From Linyphia triangularis (Eukaryota; Arthropoda; Arachnida; Araneae; Linyphiidae), in the NCBI GenBank assembly GCA_963978545.1, contig OZ021723.1, positions 10,590,593 to 10,654,592 on the forward strand: a stretch of 64,000 nt of DNA, given 5' to 3'. Within the stretch, counting starts at the first letter, position 1. The number at the start of each line of letters is the position of its first letter. The translations under genes and the position numbers were made by a program. The notes under the pieces were generated by a model. The model searched no databases. It was not told the origin of the DNA and saw only the letters and a list, made by a program, of their open reading frames with translations. This document shows, piece after piece, positions 55,571 through 64,000 of this stretch.

Positions 55571-55753
55571 GCCGACCAAACGGTACAGTGGTTAGCGTGC
55601 TAGCTTCTAGACCGCGAGGTTGCGGGTTCCGAGTCCCGTGTTTGGCATGGGTGTTTGTAAATGTATGTTGGCTTGTCTAATGACGAATGTTTCGGCGCAT
55701 TATAGCCCTCGTGTTGCTGACGGCGCCAGACAATCTGAAAACAACCAACCAAC
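55571..55753 (+). mobile_element. SINE-1 copy
   Basis: GCCGACCAAACGGTACAGTG to ACAACCAACCAAC. No clear target duplication was found. The B-box region carries an extra C. Confidence 0.88.
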
Positions 55754-56419
55754 AATAAATTTAAAGAAACCGATTTCCTTATATATAATAGAAAAAAGTA
55801 GTATCAAGAGTTAAAAGTAAGTTTTTTACTATTTCACGAACCGAAACTAACTCTTTAAGAGCGGACGTCACCCCGCTTCCCCCCCCCCCCCGCTATTCTC
55901 TTCTCTATAGCATTATTTACACATTGAAACAATGCTACTAACCCCGCAAAAATTGGGATCAGCTTTATCGAATCGAAATCTGATGCATCACTATTACACG
56001 GCGTCGCACGCCATGAAAGATAATTGACGAAAGGTTCATTGCTTAGGGGCTGAGAAAAAAGAAAGAAAAAAAAAAAATCCCGAATAAAACGATTGTTGTT
56101 GTGGCGGTTAACAGCTCGTACGTAACTAATCGTGACAATGAAATTGCTTTGCCTTCCCATTCTTGTCTTGCGAATCACACAAATTAGAGGATGGTTTCTT
56201 TTAGGAGACACCTTCTTAATCTAGCCGTAGATGCGATTGTTAATTGCCCTTTCACAAACCATTACTAATATATTAGTACCAGCTCGTGCACTTATTTCCG
56301 TGTTAACAAACGAGGTGCCTGCCCAATGAAAACTTGAATCCTTTACTTAATGACGGGATTTATAAATCCAGTTTTGTAATGGTACTGTATTAATTTAAGG
56401 GGGTATGTTGCAACTTTGA
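55754..56419. other. No gene identified
   Basis: C run at 55879. A short block at 56345-56400 (TTAATGACGGGATTTATAAA and GGTACTGTATTAATTTAAG) resembles 44735-44787 next to Elem-Q. Confidence 0.4.
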
Positions 56420-56536
56420 ATGGACGATTTCCGCATTTTTTTTAAAAAAAGAGTGAAGTTAGTTTATATTTATGAAGAATTTCTTTCTGATTCCAAATAT
56501 TTAAACAAAAGTTCTTTGAAAAAAAATTAGTTATTT

Positions 56537-57642
56537 GCGGTCGTTCAAATATTACGTAAGCATGTTTTTGGTAATTTTTGACCCCCTCCCCCCCTTTGTC
56601 AGCAAAAATAAGCAAATCGCATACCCCCCCCTCTATAATTACGTAAGCATACGGTAACCCCCTCCCCCCCCCCCCCTCTCTCTGCTCCTGATTTTTTTTT
56701 TTTTTTTTTGTAACGTTAATAATCTAAAAAGAAGTTAGGATTCAATGCAAATAATGAACTTTAACTCGCCTTAAAAGGGAAAAAAATATATATTTTTAAT
56801 TTTTTTTTTAAATCTTAAGTTTATCACAATTTTAATGGCACAAAAATGTAATTTTTATAATCAATTAAGTCTATCTAGTCAGATGTTATCCAGGGTTGCT
56901 CTAGCCAGTTTTTAATGTCTGAAATTATAGGGTTTCTGGCATCTGATGTTATTGCTTCATCACTTGTTTCGCACAAGGAATCTGGGCAAACTTCCTCTTC
57001 GCTTATCCACTCGGTATCTTCCATGCCTTCTACATAATTGATGACGCACATCAGTTCATTTGCTCGACGAGCAGCAATTCTCATAGGCCGAACTAGGCAG
57101 GCTCTCTGGCTATTTTCGCCATGAACAATTTTCTTATGACGAATTGTCAATTTTAGTGAAGCGTGGTACAAACCACATTTCCCACAAGTCCTTGCAGACA
57201 ATTGTGATTTGATGGACGGACAAAAATAGTCATGTGACATTTTTAAAAATCTCCCCAGGGGGACATGCAGGTTCAAGCTTAGCCGGAGACTTAATTCCAG
57301 GAATTCCCCTTCCTCACTTGTTATTAAATCGTGTGGTGTTTGGGCCATTTTGATAGGTGGAGGTATAAAGCGTTCTTTTAAAATGCGAAATAATCCACTA
57401 CGAGCAGGAGAGCAACACTGCTTTTCTTCGCATTTTACAATTTGTAGAAAGTATTGACTCTCTTGCACGTGCTTCGAATACCAGTTCATATCACAGGTTT
57501 TTTTTAGAAATAAAGGGATTATTAAATGCTTACGTAAGCATCACTCATACCCCCTCCCCCCCCCCTTGTCAGCAAAAATAAGCAAATTGCTAACCCCTTC
57601 CCCCCCCCCCCCTAGGTGCTTACGTAATACTTGAACGGCCCC
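56537..57642 (-). mobile_element. Elem-O: 1.1-kb TIR element with a zinc-finger ORF
   Basis: TIRs: left GCGGTCGTTCAAATATTACG, right (inverted) GGGGCCGTTCAAGTATTACG, both continuing TAAGC. Comparison with uninterrupted Rep-N copies gives the empty site TATTTAAATATT and a 3-bp TTT duplication (56534-56536, 57643-57645). The subterminal zone on each side repeats TTACGTAAGCAT and GTCAGCAAAAATAAGCAAAT next to long C runs. It carries one open frame (56875-57489) and no recognised transposase. Confidence 0.85.
56875..57489 (-). CDS. C2H2 zinc-finger protein of Elem-O, function unknown
   Basis: 204 codons from ATG, the longest intact non-repetitive frame in the window apart from the gypsy remnant. 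Residues about 110-140 hold C-x2-C-x12-H-x4-H (TCGKCGLYHASLKLTIRHKK, then IVH), a C2H2 zinc finger with a long loop. The N-terminal part has a Cys cluster (KCEEKQCCS) followed by FIPPPIKMAQTP. The C-terminal 60 residues are acidic. It fills most of a TIR element, so it is probably an element-encoded DNA-binding protein, or one exon of a larger transposase gene that this deleted copy lacks. There is no catalytic DDE/D triad or nuclease motif that I can see. The frame stays open upstream of the ATG, so the true start, or an upstream exon, is uncertain. Confidence 0.6.
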   Translation of the reverse strand: MNWYSKHVQESQYFLQIVKCEEKQCCSPARSGLFRILKERFIPPPIKMAQTPHDLITSEEGEFLELSLRLSLNLHVPLGRFLKMSHDYFCPSIKSQLSARTCGKCGLYHASLKLTIRHKKIVHGENSQRACLVRPMRIAARRANELMCVINYVEGMEDTEWISEEEVCPDSLCETSDEAITSDARNPIISDIKNWLEQPWITSD

Positions 57643-58057
57643 TTTAAATATTATGAAAAGAAAATGCCCAAGAACCGATCTAATCAAAACACTCAACAAA
57701 ATCTGTGACGTTAAGAGTTCCTTCCGTTTATATGGTTGACGTGATGTTTCCTGCCAAATAGTTGGCCTTGATTTGGTAGACCATTGCCATATTCCGTACA
57801 GGTTGATGCGATTTACGAGAAACTTGCAAAACTGGTTTCCGCTGCTGCATTTCAAGCCAAGGTGATTGGGATCCTTTGACGTCACATTCAATTCGAAGCC
57901 GAATGAATCGTTTTCTCGCCAACGTCTAACAGGGGAACTTTGATTGCAATTTTTTTTTTGTTTTAAAAAGCGCATTGAGCAGAAATGTTTGTGTCTAGGG
58001 CCTTTTCGAAACATTTATAATTGAAATAAAAAAAAAAAATGAATGCGGGAATTGTCC

Positions 58058-58519
58058 CTTGTAAATGGATCATATGAGCGTCTGGTGTCCAAATAGAACT
58101 TCAGATAAGATTAAAATGCGACCCTAACCAGATTAGAGGTTCAGCATAGAATTAATGTAAACAAATAATTAATTAATTTACTGTCTTTCATCGTGATTGT
58201 CTTCTGTCTTCAAATAAACTAAGAAAATACCAAGAGAAGATGTTCTCATTTATAGTTTTAAGTTTGTGCAGTGAATATACACGGATTAATTTAGGGTACG
58301 GAAATCCCTACGGCACTAATCTTAAAAGTTCAGTTTCCTATGTACCTTTTCTAAAGTACGGATAATTTTGAACGGATACCGCAGAAAAATCTGTCGCTGG
58401 CCGCATAGTGGCTAACGCTGATACAGGTAATTTAAAGTAAATTTCGAATTTTTTAGATTTTTGGAAAATTATTTTTATGATTTTTAAAAAAAAACTAAGT
58501 GGAAACACAATCGCAATAT
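58058..58519. other. Intron sequence, nothing identified
   Basis: No gene or named repeat seen. Confidence 0.4.
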
Positions 58520-59192
58520 TGTTACGAATTTTTGATATTGGTAAATAGTAAAATGTATGTACATTTCGCATAAGGCAGTGCAATAGTTCGTCGTTAGTTT
58601 GCTTCCCCGGAATGTGGGTCTCAATGCTTGATAACGAGTTTTACAGAGGTAACGCTGGGAAGCGAGTTTTACAAGGAGCAGGGCATTTAACATTATGGTA
58701 ATGGAAATCTCGCCAAATTGGCGAGATAGAGCCAAGTTGGCGACCATTTGGTGACATTTTCGGTCCCCATGTACATGTATATAACTTTTCGACTACGATC
58801 TGGAAAGTTCCCCAAACGCCTATCTCTGGAAGATTCACGTATGTTCGCCTCCCCTATAAGAAGCTCAAGATTGCGGGTGATGGAGTTAGTTGTTAACTGA
58901 GTCCATTAGTTGACTGGAATTACTGAGTTGAGATACTGAGTATCAGTGAGCGTTCAAAAAGTTCTGAAAGCGAACTGTATTGCATGGTCTTTTGCAGCGA
59001 TTTGAGCAGTTGTGTTGTCAAGTTTTTAACTGCTGTTTTGTGCTCTATTGAGGTGAAAAAGAGCTGTATTCTGTCTACTAGAACGAGAAGTTCTGGAGTT
59101 GTAAAGGAATCTGTGAAGAGTTATAGTGGAATAAACTTCTGCAAGTTTTGATGTGCTTTGGCTTCAAATCTTTCGAACCCGTCCACGCAACA
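58520..59192 (+). mobile_element. Gyp-LTR solo copy 5
   Basis: TGTTACGAATTTTTG to CCACGCAACA, flanked by ATAT. Shorter than copies 2 and 3: part of the TTGGCGA cluster (present at 58709-58745) is deleted. AATAAA-like GGAATAAACTTCTGC near 59129. Confidence 0.92.
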
Positions 59193-59533
59193 ATATATAT
59201 TAGCAAAGAAAAAAACTAAAATGTCGATCGGCAAATTTTCTTAACAACCTTCGTTATTGAGTTAATCAAAATTTTCTTAAATTTAACTTCAGATTAATAT
59301 TCGACAGAAAGCATATTCATAAAGAAGTTATTTAACCGTTTTTTTTAAAAATCGAAGTTTGAAAAGCGGCATTTTATAAATGTATTTTTATGCGAAATTG
59401 TAGCATGGCACATCTGTGCTTACATTTTTTTTAGACTTATTTTTTTAAAAGAACTAGAAGGACTACAGATCGAAATTATATGTTAAAAGAAGCAGAATAG
59501 TTTAAAACTTATACGTATGCAAAATTATGAAAT
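59193..59533. other. AT-rich intron sequence, nothing identified
   Basis: No gene or named repeat seen. Confidence 0.45.
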
Positions 59534-59736
59534 CGATATTTATGATTTGGTTGTTTTCAGATTATCTGGCGCCGTCAGCAACACGAGGGCTATAATGCGC
59601 CGAAACATTCGTCATTAGACAAGCCAACATACATTTACAAACACCCATGCCTAACACGGGACTCGGAACCCACAACCTCCCGGTCTAGAAGCCAGCAAGC
59701 TAACCACTATACCGTTTGGTCGGCCGATATTTATGA
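59534..59736 (-). mobile_element. SINE-1 copy with 12-bp target duplication
   Basis: CGATATTTATGA at 59534-59545 and 59725-59736 flanks the body 59549-59724. Confidence 0.94.
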
Positions 59737-59760
59737 AATTTTTAGTTTACTAAACTCCCT

Positions 59761-60041
59761 TTAACGCTTTTAGACCCATTGAGACTTTGATGTCCACTTC
59801 TATGCAGTTCTCTCATCAATTGTTCAATGGCAGCACAAGCTTATTTCTCTTTGCATACAAATACATGGACAATTTTCAATATTCTAAGAATCCATATTGG
59901 CTTTACATCGTCTTATGTACTTTGTCTCTAGCAAGCTTAAAAAAAAAGAGAAATAAGATTGTACTGTCATCCTGCAGTTGAAGAACAAACTCCATACACT
60001 GAGTTTCAGAGTTCCAATGGGTCTCAAAGTGTCTAAATTAA
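59761..60041. mobile_element. Elem-Q copy 2 (short, uninterrupted)
   Basis: TTAACGCTTTTAGACCCATT at the left and AATGGGTCTCAAAGTGTCTA then AATTAA at the right are inverted. The interior shares GGCAGCACAAGCTTATTTCT-like sequence with copy 1. Confidence 0.75.
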
Positions 60042-60049
60042 CACAGCAC

Positions 60050-60170
60050 TACAGTGGCGGTTAATCAGACCGGGACCTGGATTCCGAACCACAACGAACA
60101 TCCATGTCTAATCCAGGATTCAAACCCAGCATCTTTGGCATGTAAGCCTGGCTTTCAATAGACTTTATCG
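60050..60170 (-). mobile_element. SINE-2 copy
   Basis: The minus strand has GCTGGGTTTGAATCCTGG, a good B box (60113-60130), followed by GACATGGATGTTCGTTGTGG, the SINE-2 body. Confidence 0.7.
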
Positions 60171-60420
60171 GATTGCAGAGCGGAAACCTCTTCAAGCTAT
60201 TCAGAAATGGCAGTTAACGATCAATGTTAGCAACATAATTAAAAAAAAAAAATAGTGGTAGTTGGCTACATTTCAAATAGAGATTGCACCATGGTTTTTT
60301 TTAATTTTTTTTATTTTTTATTAAAGTAGTATTTAGTTTTTTAAATTAAGTAAGTGACAGTTTAATGGCGTCATGACACAAATCTAAATAAAACAACCAT
60401 CTTTCGATTTCCATTATAAA

Positions 60421-61045
60421 CTAGGGGTGTGGAATAACTCTCAATTACACTATAATATTGGCCATTGCGTCATACTTTTTTTCATATTTCCACTCATTTA
60501 AATAAAAATGGCCAGTTTGGCGATATTTTTGACAATAATTTTTACATGGAGAAAAAAAATACACGCCAAAATGGCGAAATTGGCGATGTTGTTTGATAGA
60601 CATTACATTGTCCTTTCTTGTGTGTGAAACGGGAAAAAATCCTCAGTTTGGTGGGCGATGCTCGAGGGCAGAGAGCTATGAGTTAAAGACACTAGTTTTC
60701 AATTTTTTTTTACACTTTTATCGCATTTCTCCTGGAATTTTGAAGCAGGGGATGTTTAGACCATCTTAAGAAGCATTACCACAGTGATTTTGAGCAAAAT
60801 CGTTAGAGCCGCTTTTTAGCAATAAATGAAAAACATGATTTGTTCAATAGCAGCTACCTTATGCGCATTGACGAAAACCTTAATGGTAGATCTTATGGTC
60901 ACCACTAACCCGCACACCAAATTTGAATTTCCTATGTCAGTTTGTTCGGGAGTTATGCTGACCACAGACACACATGCACACAGACAGACATTTTTTTTCT
61001 AGATCATTTTTTTGAAAGATCATTTTTTTTTTTTTTTTTTTTTTG
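60421..61045 (-). mobile_element. Rep-F copy 6
   Basis: Reverse orientation: CTAGGGGTGTGGAATAAC at the left, ATGCTGACCACAGACACACA at the right, then a T run. Contains GTTTGGCGATAT and ATGGCGAAATTGGCGATG. Confidence 0.85.
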
Positions 61046-62590
61046 ACCGAATGCTATACTTTCATTACCCTATGTTTACGTATGGGTAATTTATAATAAA
61101 AACGATATTCTAAAAAGATCATAAAATAGCAACCGAGCATCACTGCTAACTCGGCTACAACCCCTTCCTTAAGTATATAACAGGAAATCACGGTGACATC
61201 CGGAATCAACTATTGTAATAATGACTACGCCCTGAAGAAGAATTAGTATCGAAATTATAAGTATCGCATGATTTCAATAGATCGCAAAGTATTAGACGAG
61301 ATTCCGTTTGAAATGTTCTCCAATTTTAATTCGACTCGTCCAAACGAACCACAATATATCATGACTCCAGTCACTTAAAGCTTTCGAAACGAAATTTAAT
61401 GTCAGCTGGCGCTTGAAACCTAGTCTCGAGAAAAAGAATTATGACCAAAGGCGTCCGACTTAATTAGGAAATATTTCCAAACAGAAAGCCTCTGAAAAAT
61501 ACCACTTAATTAAAAGTGACCTTTAGCTACAGAAGCGTAAATATGAAACCTGGAAAAGAAACAAAAAACGCTCTTAATAAACCGTTACTTTTGTGAACAA
61601 AATGGCACTTTAATTAAGGGGTTGGGATTCTTCTATTGTTTCACAGTGGAGTTACAATCATTTTTCTGGTATATGTCTCACCTATCGTCAACTTTAAAGA
61701 ATTTCACACAAAGATTTTGCATAAATATAACGAAAAAATAAATGGCGCTACATTTGTTACGTCATCATGGAGTTGCTTATAAGAATTGACTTTTGTACTA
61801 TTCTACTTGTTCTGAGTTCTGTTACGAACTGAAAAAGTGCAGACGATAATTTTTTATTTTTTTTTTAGAATGTAAAAACGGTTATTTTATATATGTTCTT
61901 GTTCTTGTTCAGAGTTCAAAACTTTTTGCAATAAAAGAAAGACGTGAAGGATTTTGCTCTCGTTTCTTAAGTGTAATTGCGTTTGTTATCTTCCATAATT
62001 TGAACCTGAAAAAGGATCCAAGTGATATCCTACAACATTAATAATTCTAACGTGGATATTGTTGGAACGTCGGCACAATGCCATTACTGAAATCAGATAA
62101 ATGTACTCCTTACGTACATTACATACACTTAAGTGTCATACGTATATTTTGTAAGCAATTGGATAATATTTTGTAGACAATTAATTCTTTAATATAATAA
62201 CACTCCCATGGATTTTCTAATAATTATCGAATTGAATTTACAGTTTTAAGAAAGTTTGCGATTCGTAAACTTATCTCTATTAGGGAGTTTGTCCTATTTT
62301 ACAATTATAAGCCAAAATTGGACAAAAGTATCAATTGGTTATTTTGCAATTTTATAATAGAAAAAAGTATAGCTGTGAGAAAAAAATATGTGCTGTATTC
62401 TACCATGTTTGTTGCTTATCAGATTTGTTTCTGCGTACAATCGAAAGTTCGAAGCGGATTTCGCCTTAAATTCCGAAAACTAACAGTGTCATTTTGTGAA
62501 AATAAAAGGCGATGTTGTGGTGTACGACTGCAAGATGATGATTGGTAAGTCAATGAAAAATCATAACTTTTTCTTTACTTTGTTGGAAAA
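61046..62590. other. Largest apparently repeat-free part of the intron
   Basis: About 1.5 kb with no repeat shared with the rest of the window and no convincing coding frame. It may hold intronic regulatory sequence, but nothing specific is visible. Confidence 0.45.
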
Positions 62591-62593
62591 ATT

Positions 62594-63150
62594 TTGTGAA
62601 CTTTACATTTATTATATAAAAAAAAAAAATCATATAGAATCGAATTCGGAATTCAGTAGCCCTACAGAACTCTGTGGTGAGTGCATTGTTGAAAGTGACT
62701 AATGCTATTTTCAATTAATCTGTGAACTTTACATTTATTATATATAAAAAAAAAATCATATAGAATCGAATTCGGAATTCAGTAGCCCTACAGAACTCTG
62801 TGGTGAGTGCATTGTTGAAAGTGACTAATGCTATTTTCAATTAATCAGTGAACATTACATTTATTATTAAAAAAAAATCACATGGAATCGAATTCGGGAT
62901 GGAAGTTCTATCAGTGGTAGCCCTGTACTTCCCCTTCTCTACTAGAAGACAACATACCTTGAGCTCTCTGAATAGCCTACAACAATGGAAGAACCGGTTC
63001 CTACAACATATTCAGCGAGCTCATGATATGTTGTCTTCTAGTATAGTGCTGGCAACGGCATCTATTGGTTACAAAGGCCATTACCCTGCAGAACTCTGTG
63101 GTTAGTGCATTGTTGAAAGTGACAAACAGGCATTTTCGGATGAATCTCTA
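62594..63150 (+). repeat. About 127-bp tandem repeat (three units, the third interrupted)
   Basis: TGTGAACTTTACATTTATTA recurs at 62594, 62721 and about 62846; each unit ends CAGAACTCTGTGGTGAGTGC then ATTGTTGAAAGTGAC. In the third unit about 180 bp is inserted between GGAATCGAATTCGG and CCCTGCAGAACTCTG. That insert contains a 19-bp inverted pair, TACTAGAAGACAACATA and TATGTTGTCTTCTAGTA. Confidence 0.85.
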
Positions 63151-63224
63151 CGTTGCATTTGTCGATTTTAAAATCTGTCAACACGGAAGAGTATCCACGA
63201 GTGAATCACGAGCGAGATTCTTAC

Positions 63225-63398
63225 CTCTGAGTCGCTGAATGAGGTCCCACAGCTGCATGGCCTCGTGGAATGTCTGGACGTTGTTGACGGAGAAGACGAG
63301 AATGAAGCCTCTTCCAGAGCGGATGCTCAACTCGCGCATTGCAGGGAAGTGGAGCGAACCCGCGGTGTCCAGGATCTCCACGGCGTGGAACACACCGT
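63225..63398 (-). CDS. Ras-like small GTPase, internal exon (switch II region)
   Basis: 174 nt, phase 1 at both ends, between the acceptor TTCTTCTTTCAG (minus strand, ending at 63399) and the donor GTAAGAAT. It encodes GVFHAVEILDTAGSLHFPAM, RELSIRSGRGFILVFSVNN and WDLIQRLR, that is beta-3, the G3 motif DTAG, switch II and beta-4 of the Ras fold. The residue after DTAG, where Ras has the catalytic Gln61, is Ser, as in DIRAS proteins, so intrinsic GTP hydrolysis may be weak. The P-loop and switch I exons must lie beyond 64000. The exon continues at 33206-33564. Confidence 0.95.
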
Positions 63399-63412
63399 CT
63401 GAAAGAAGAAGA
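63399..63412 (-). promoter_or_regulatory. 3' splice site and polypyrimidine tract
   Basis: On the minus strand TTTTTTCTTCTTCTTTCAG precedes the exon. Sequence related to Sat205 and MITE-C begins only about 15-20 bp further upstream. Confidence 0.8.
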
Positions 63413-63414
63413 AA

Positions 63415-64000
63415 AAACGTAAATAATAGGTTTGGGTAGAAGAAACCGACATGTATATAATCGTAACGGGTAAAATCTTAGATGGGCCCACCTCTTGGCG
63501 ACTTATTTCAAATCTCGCCAAGTTGACTACTAATTGGGGACAATCGAATATTTGTTATTATGATTATTTTTGAATTAAAAAAACGATACTTAAAGGCCAG
63601 AAATAATAATATTTTATAAAAAAAATAAGTCTTACTATAAATGTGTTTGCTAATCCTTTGCCGGCGGAGGGTAACGTGTTAATGATTTGCCAAATAAAGA
63701 ATCTCGTAAAATCATAAAAACCTTCTCCCAAGAGACCAGAAGCATAAATGACGGAAAAAAATGAATACATATTAATTAACCAATCAGGTTTCAGAATTTC
63801 GTTGCCCATTTTAAATAGTTTTGGTTCCGAAACGCCGTTGCGATCGGACATTGAAACAGGACGTTAAGTAAGATTCTAGATTGTTCTCCTCCATAATCCG
63901 TCTAGGTTGCCACATTGGCGACGTTATCGCCACTCGTTTGGCGAGAATTCCAAAAGATGCCAAGAGGTGGGCTATTCTAAGATCCACCCATCGTAACGTA
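63415..64000 (-). mobile_element. MITE-C copy 2, cut by the window end
   Basis: Reverse of 19736-20300. The inverted ends are recognisable: CGTAACGGGTAAAATCTTAG, ATGGGCCCACCTCTTGGCGA on the left and CCAAGAGGTGGGCTATTCTA, AGATCCACCCATCGTAACG on the right. Bases about 63415-63463 also match the 45-bp non-MITE part of the Sat205 unit. A short minus-strand frame (63564-63851) has no recognised similarity. Confidence 0.85.

Larger units (their letters stand above)
56420..58057 (+). mobile_element. Rep-N copy 4, split by Elem-O
   Basis: TIRs TGGACGATTTCCGCATTT and ATGCGGGAATTGTCCC. The body matches other copies when 56537-57642 is removed; the break falls in TATTTAAATATT. Confidence 0.85.
33565..63224 (-). 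other. 29.7-kb intron of the Ras-like gene
   Basis: On the minus strand the intron starts with the donor AGAG|GTAAGAAT (63224 downward) and ends with the acceptor CCATTCCAG|GC at 33565. It is mostly made of transposons, nested elements and three satellite arrays, all described separately. No further exon of this gene was identified inside it. Confidence 0.88.

Noticed and set aside
55855..56211. 118-codon minus-strand frame
   Set aside because: Crosses A and C homopolymer runs and has no recognisable domain.

Overview
The window is animal nuclear DNA, most likely from an arthropod and plausibly an arachnid. The pointers are a Ras-family gene split by a very long intron with GT-AG borders, Pol III (tRNA-derived) SINEs, Ty3/gypsy LTRs, many TIR elements and satellites, and an AT-rich background. 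The taxon is inferred from the general character of the gypsy fragment and the Ras gene; no species marker is present. Nothing bacterial, no CRISPR array and no functional rRNA or tRNA gene was seen.

Only one host gene is well supported. It is a Ras-like small GTPase on the minus strand. Its last exon is 33206-33564 and an internal exon is 63225-63398; both borders are phase 1 and join cleanly. Between them lies an intron of about 29.7 kb. The exons carrying the P-loop and switch I must lie beyond base 64000. Bases 1-33205 are downstream of the gene and are nearly all repeats. Other coding remnants come from mobile elements: a Ty3/gypsy gag-integrase fragment (5422-6821), the tail of a DDE transposase (22308-22550), and a 204-codon zinc-finger ORF inside a TIR element (56875-57489).

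The repeats fall into families labelled here for cross-reference. PalA is about 660 bp, long TIRs, TA duplications. SINE-1 is a tRNA-derived SINE with an (AACC)n tail; SINE-2, -3 and -4 are other tRNA-like SINEs. Gyp-LTR is one attached and four solo LTRs. pB-212 and pB-287 are TTAA-flanked MITEs. Rep-F is a dispersed repeat of about 650 bp. MITE-C, MITE-H, Rep-N, Elem-L, Elem-Q, Elem-M, Elem-O and hAT-I are TIR elements. Elem-D is the parent of the 65-bp satellite.

Layout: 1-8700 SINEs, a gypsy fragment and MITEs; 8701-24677 two mirror-image 65-bp satellite blocks, with a 288-bp array, a (GGTT)48 run and a 205-bp satellite between them; 24678-33205 scattered MITEs, a 78-bp array and hAT-I; 33206-63398 the Ras gene, whose intron holds a 149-bp satellite, a 126-bp array, a 105-bp array and nested transposons; 63415-64000 a second MITE-C copy beside the splice acceptor. 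Two themes stand out. One end, arm or interior of several unrelated element families has been turned into a tandem array. The short motif TTGGCGA/TCGCCAA recurs across at least five unrelated families.
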